A stretch of DNA of 33,262 bases from Haplomitrium mnioides (taxonomy: Eukaryota; Marchantiophyta; Haplomitriopsida; Calobryales), in assembly GCA_049999725.1 (NCBI GenBank), contig JBNGIS010032195.1:1-33262 (forward strand), in the 5' to 3' direction. The position numbers and the translations under genes are program-made. Shown one piece after another: positions 28,790 through 33,262 of this stretch. Below the pieces are notes generated by a model. The model was not told where the DNA came from. It made no database searches and worked only from the letters and a program-made list of their open reading frames with translations. Position 1 is the stretch's first letter, and each line of letters starts with the position of its first letter.

Positions 28790-29404
28790 GATGGAACTTG
28801 GATTTCTATAGGTAGCAAGGCCTCTTAACCATACACTAAATGAAACGTAATGTAACTTGGGCCAATTTTGTCATGGATAAAAATTCCCATAAAGCATCAT
28901 GCAAGCATTCATTCCAATTAGACTGATGGGTTGAAAATGCTTTTGTTAGAATTGCCTTTAGGATCTTGTTTGTTGATTTGGCTTGCCCATTGGCATGCGG
29001 GTGGTAGGGAGCTGAAGTTCGATGTCGAGTTGAATACTACATTGTATATGTAGAAATCACTTTGTTTAAAAATACGTGCCTCAATTACTAACAATTTCTA
29101 GGGGACACCTGAATCAAGTGAGGATGTATGAGTATAGAATGGAGGCAACTAAGGCGGCGTTGTTGACATGCAGTGAGATTGGAAGACCCCACTTTTCAAA
29201 GACAAACATCAGAAGAATCAGGACCAAAGGCATTTCATATGCCCTTGTAAGACGACCACTTCTTTGACATGCATCACAAGGTTGCGTAAACTTGTGGTCA
29301 TCTGCGAACAGAGTTGGCCACCAATAGCTAGAGCAAACAATTTTCATAGTAGTGGTCTTCCATGCAAAATGCCCACCACATGCAGAGGTGTGGCACCCCT
29401 GCAA
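28790..29404 (-). pseudogene. Integrase of element E
   Basis: The zinc-binding part reads CHTSACGGHFAWKT, YWWPTLFADDHKF and CDACQRSG, then EMPLVLIL and KWGL, the Athila/Tat wording before the catalytic core. The core is too short: between WGL and the SAPYHPHANGQAKSTNKIL segment (about 29030-28960) only some 65 codons remain, so an internal deletion removed one or more catalytic Asp. In ANGQAKSTNK the family has Glu where Lys stands, a G-to-A change at the catalytic residue. NWNECLHDALWEF follows as expected. Confidence 0.8.
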
Positions 29405-29699
29405 TACGTGAGATGTTTAGGGAGGGATCAAGTAGCAATGTAATATTCCATCTTTGCTAATGCGATACAATAAGCCAAATACTATTGTATATGGGAAAGT
29501 GGATAGAATGAAGGACTAAATTTGATATGTTGTAAGGTTGGGTGGCAAAACTTTGGAAATGAGGAAAGGAATAAGTCAATTGTACCATGGGTAGGGCTGC
29601 CAATTGCCTCAATGGGTGTTCAGAGATTGGATTGTGTGGGATTAAAGAAGCAACGTAGGAGACTTTGGAAAGTTCTCATCCATTGAAATAGAATCAGGT

Positions 29700-30260
29700 T
29701 TGCCAGATACTTGGGATAGAAGATTGCAATTCCCACGTTTGAGGTATGGCCAAACCTAAACAATTAACTAGAATTCTTGAAGGAGTAACACCTAGTAGGC
29801 AAGGCGACTAATGAGGTTGAGTTTTTTCACTATATATTTCAAGGAATTGTGGTCTATAATAAAAATGAATTGATAACCCAAAGGATAGTGTTGGAATTTC
29901 TATACATTGTAGATCATTCCTAACACTTCTCGTTCAGTGACAAAGTAATTTCTTTCATTCAGGCTGAGTTGTTTGCCCATGTAATAGGTTAGACACTTCT
30001 TCTCCTTTGGCATTTGAGCCAAGACTGCTCCTATTGCCGTCATGTGTCAACCATTACAAGAAAGAGAATAGTCAATTCAATGGGGGATAGGTACGAAAAG
30101 AAAGCAAGAATGCATTTGAGAGTTTGAAATGTTTGCTGACATTTGGCTGTCCAAATAAAGAGAACCAAATGTTGGGTCAAGGAGTAGAGAGATGAAGTGA
30201 CTCGAGTATAATCTTTGCAGTATCAGCGATAGTAGCCTGACTTCCCAAGGAAATGTTGTA
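29700..30260 (-). pseudogene. Connection and RNase H of element E
   Basis: FLGKSGYYR and KCQQTFQTLKCIL form the connection region. RNase H motifs are MGKQLSLNERNYFVTEREVL, FIFIIDHNSLKY and a VLLLQEF segment, as in Tat-type elements where an LLLQEF stretch precedes the integrase. Frameshifts near 30060 and several stops interrupt it. Confidence 0.75.
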
Positions 30261-30299
30261 GTTGCTAAACGCTTTGAAAGGCCAAAAATGCAAGGATAA

Positions 30300-30720
30300 T
30301 ACTAACCTTGCCAGGATCTCAGTGCATACCAACTTTCAAAACTATATGTCCAAAGAGAACCCCAATGGGTGCAAAGAAATTGAAAGAAATCCTAAGTTTG
30401 CAACAATAGAGGAGAGCTTTTCAAGGTGAATCACGTGGTGCACTTTCATGTGAAAGATCATAAAATCATCTAAGTATATCTCAAGGCACTTATTGGGCTT
30501 GTTAAGAAGAGATTCAAAGGCCATGAGCATTATGCGTTGAAACACACTAGGGGCATTGTACAATCCAAAGACTAATTTGTTGAATAGTAACAACCTCGAG
30601 ACGTGGCAATAGTTGTCAACAATTAGGAATTGGGGTGAATCATAATCTGGCTATAACTCGAGAATCTATCTAGAAAGCTATAGCATTCATGCATGGCTAT
30701 GTTAACATCCACTACTTTGA
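30300..30720 (-). pseudogene. Reverse transcriptase palm of element E
   Basis: CYSFLDRFSSYSQIMIHPN (first catalytic Asp in FLD) is followed after a frame change by LVFGLYNAPSVFQR, FESLLNKPNK and IYLDDFMIFH with both catalytic Asp. The N-terminal fingers upstream of 30720 are not recognisable. The DDF wording after the catalytic pair is typical for Athila/Tat, whereas element A has DDILIY. Confidence 0.82.
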
Positions 30721-31479
30721 ACCAAGAATAGGCTACTCAAAACATGAACTTTTTCTTTGGGGAAAAATTGTGATTTTTGAGCTCAAAAGACATAAAACAC
30801 GAGGCTATTTAAAAAAAAAGTACATGAGTTTTTGAGATTTGTTTTTGGCCGTTTCAATAAGCATGATAGAGTGAGAGTCAATTTAGTTATGCAAAATCAA
30901 TCAATATTATTAGTTTTTATGAAAATACTAGAAAACTCGAATTTGATGAAAAGTATAAAAATTATGGTACGTTTTCACCAAAAAATTGCATTTATCATTG
31001 ATTACAGTTCTAATTCCAAAATTTGAAATACATGTTCCAAGAAACTATTTTGAAATATGTTTGATTGCAAAAGCTCTAGGCATGTATAGACATGGTGCTC
31101 TTTCAAACTTTTTTCTTGGAAAAAATGCAAAACATAAAGAAAAAGCCCAAGAGAACTAAAAGTCAAGGAAATGAATTTGCAATGGTAAACACAAAAACAA
31201 AGAAAACAAAACATTGCATGGATTTAGAAGCCTTAATTTAAAGTTCAAGAAAGAAAGAAGCTTTCACTTGTAGTTGAAAATCCATGCAATCAAAAGTAAC
31301 AGAGAATAACATTCAACTTGGAATGATTTACAGTAAAAAGTTCAAGGTGGCAGAAAAATTCAACAAGTTGGTTCAAAAGATTCTCACGTGCTTTATAAAA
31401 TGATAGTCTTAAATTATAATATACTTGAAAAAAATATATAGAGAGAAATTCTTAAATGGCTTTAGTCACTCGGCTCGAC
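30721..31479. other. Unassigned AT-rich sequence between E and the pseudogene
   Basis: No motif is seen. Runs of A (for example nine A near 30812) and short ORFs only. Confidence 0.4.
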
Positions 31480-33262
31480 TTCTTCGGATTCAACTTAAGA
31501 AGATTTATCAAGGTTTGGTTGATCTATCTCAGTGTTAATAACAGTGATTAAATCTCTTTGAAACACTTCAGGATTGAGGGATTTTTGTTTTTTGAAAGAT
31601 AGAATCGTGATTTGTGTCACATCAAGCATATCAATATGTAACTTGGATTTGCGTTTCCCTTTTGTTGCTGCTATTTTTTCTGGGAAGTATTTTCCAAAAA
31701 ATGCATCCTCAACTTGACAAGCAAACTATTGAGCATTTACTCGTTTTGAGTTTGGAGGATCTTCCTCATCAAATAACAAAACTTTGAGAACTTTGGCGAC
31801 CCAAAATAGTCTGTCTTTTGGATCCAAAGTTGCAACAACACAAATAAACATTCTAGCTTTCATCTCACATAGATTGCCAAATTTATGCACGTATCGAGTA
31901 TTGTGCAAAAGAGTCCCTTTTTGTGGCCTACGTGCTCTATCATAGATTGCTCGACGTGAAGAAAGTATTTGTTGCACCAGAGTATTTTCTTCTGTTTGTT
32001 GAGCGTCAAGCTGAGAACCTAAACAAACATTTTGAGAATCATTACAAGTGTTTGACTGTTGTGAAGGTGGAAAGGTAAATTTTGCTTGGAGTCATCATCT
32101 TTTATTTTTTAAGGACATAGGTTGCAATCTCTTGTTGGGAAAGAAAAAAGTCATTCCACCATTGAATATTAGAATCTGTAAAGAACTTGTAGCAGTTCTC
32201 ACATTTGTTGTCCCTTATTGAAAATACCACTTTCTCGGCATCCACTTCTCTTTCTTCCTTTTGAGATCATTTGATTTCAGAATATGCCTTTAGAGGAATC
32301 AACATTGAACTCAAAATTTCTCTGTCCACTTCAAGTAGCCACTTGAGTTGACAAATACCATCCGCAAGTAACCAAAATTCATCTGTTGAAAACTATTTGC
32401 TCTAAATCTTTGTCTTGGAATCATTTAACTAGAACTTGAATTGTTGATTAAAAGTAATGTCATGTATTCTTTGAACCAGAGAGGGATGTTGCTATAGAAA
32501 TATTTTGAAATCCCAAGTTTCCAACAAAAGAGTCACTTGAGGTTTAGGATTATAATTAAAGCGCCTCGCTAAGACTCATAATTGTGAAAACTTTGACACG
32601 TTTCAAATGTTTCGAGAATCGGTTGAACATTTGATCAATTTGATCATGAGTATGGCCAACCATGAGAAATCCTACTTTTATTCTTCAAAAAACATTCTTG
32701 GCAATAAGGAGATTAAGATATCCAAACAAGATAGAATTCTGATTCTCTCATGTCGTGTTGTCCAACTAAAGATACAAAGTTGGAGGCAACGGGCCTTCAA
32801 AGTCACATAATATTTTGTTAAACACAGTAATTGTCAAACTAGAATTGCTTCTCAAGTTTTCATACATTAAGAAGACCCACGAAGAAAGAGCATGATTGAA
32901 TATTAAAGAACCAACAACATGCACACCCACCAAACAATGTTTATCAATGTTTTTTGGTAGCAAAAGAAAGTGTGGAATAGCAGTTTTCTTTTGATCCATT
33001 CCATCAATGACAACCCTTAAGTACTTTTGACCATCGACATAACATTTTCTTTGATGGTTTGCAAGTTTTGTTCTTTCTTTCATTTGTTGGTCACGATAAA
33101 GAAATAATTGGCGATTATATTTGAATGCATCATCACAAAGCACGATGGACATAAAAGTAGTTCAGTAAAACATATGTTGATACTTGTAGCTTCAAAACAC
33201 AACTTCAGGTGCTAAAAACATTCAAGTCATCTTAAACAAATGTTTGAATTTGTAGAAGTGAA
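31480..33262 (-). pseudogene. DUF7869-like protein, decayed, runs off the right edge
   Basis: The minus strand from 33152 reads CDDAFKYNRQLFLYRDQQM, KYLRVVIDGMDQKKTAIPHF, HVVGSLIF and LPPTLYL, then a TAG (32768-32766). In the same frame follow LDNT, EN.N, YLNLLIAKNVF and FLMVGHTHDQIDQMF (the last part at 32657-32625), with TGA at 32750-32748 and 32687-32685. After a frameshift near 32570 come NYNPKPQVTLL, TWDFKIFL and IHDITFNQQFKF. Much further on (31880-31700) RMFICVVATLDPKDRLFWVA, KVLKVLLFDEEDPP and VEDAFFGKYFPE look like a small barrel domain. The IDGMDQ, LDN..EN and GHTHD.IDQMF signatures are those I associate with the DUF7869 family, large proteins of unknown function that are multicopy in some plants and animals and suspected to be transposon-derived. 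The family name is from memory and needs a profile search. Confidence 0.62.

Larger units (their letters stand above)
28770..30720 (-). mobile_element. Ty3/gypsy relic E (Tat/Athila type), pol on minus strand
   Basis: Minus-strand order is reverse transcriptase (30715-30300), RNase H (about 30260-29700), integrase (29404-28790). Motif wording differs from element A and follows non-chromovirus Tat/Athila elements: FGLYNAPSVFQR, YLDDFMIFH, GGHFAWKTT, WWPTLF, CDACQRSG and YHPHANGQA. No gag, protease, LTR or target duplication could be found. Confidence 0.8.

Noticed and set aside
1-33262. tRNA, rRNA or snRNA genes
   Set aside because: No cloverleaf-type or conserved RNA motif noticed by eye; tRNA-like matches are only the primer sites of the retroelements. 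A tRNAscan run would settle it.

Overview
The window is plant nuclear DNA with no intact host gene that I can support. It is a stack of LTR retrotransposons inserted into each other, with older relics and AT-rich sequence on either side. A plant is indicated by the initiator-Met-tRNA primer sites of the TGGTATCAGAGC type, a Ty3/gypsy chromovirus with a C-terminal chromodomain, a second Ty3/gypsy pol relic of Tat/Athila type, a Ty1/copia tail and an (AC)n microsatellite. I cannot place the species. A decayed DUF7869-like pseudogene at the right end and the very repeat-rich sequence would fit a large genome such as a fern, lycophyte or bryophyte, but that is a weak inference.

Layout. 1-5233: an almost pure A+T tract (120-705), a Ty1/copia RNase H tail (about 1219-1373), and a minus-strand Ty3/gypsy relic F (about 2236-3900) in which gag is fused directly to RNase H. 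5234-26062: Ty3/gypsy chromovirus A, whose two parts are separated by nested insertions. Its 5' LTR (5234-5461 plus 17496-17837) is split by element B (5462-17490, target duplication AAGGT). Its gag-pol region is split between gag and protease by solo LTR D (19530-22144, target duplication AAAAC). B has very long LTRs (3.9 kb) and a short interior with a gag-like zinc-knuckle ORF and no pol. B's 5' LTR was then hit by C (6661-8406, 4-5 bp target duplication) and by a second A-family copy A' (9136-9920), which later lost most of its body. D is a minus-strand solo LTR of the B family.

26063-33262: a degenerate 39-bp minisatellite (about 26258-26690), unassigned AT-rich sequence, a minus-strand Tat/Athila-type pol relic E (about 28770-30720), and a minus-strand DUF7869-like pseudogene (about 31480-33262).

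How the parts relate. A once encoded a complete Gag-Pol, and its frames are now closed by stops, several of which look like C-to-T or G-to-A changes. B has no pol of its own and would have depended on enzymes supplied in trans. Two points look most worth following. One is a chain of five RNA hairpins directly after the primer site, preserved in A and A', the last with an 8-nt palindrome in its loop. The other is a small protein domain, possibly B3-like, shared by the pre-gag leader of A (two tandem copies) and by element C.
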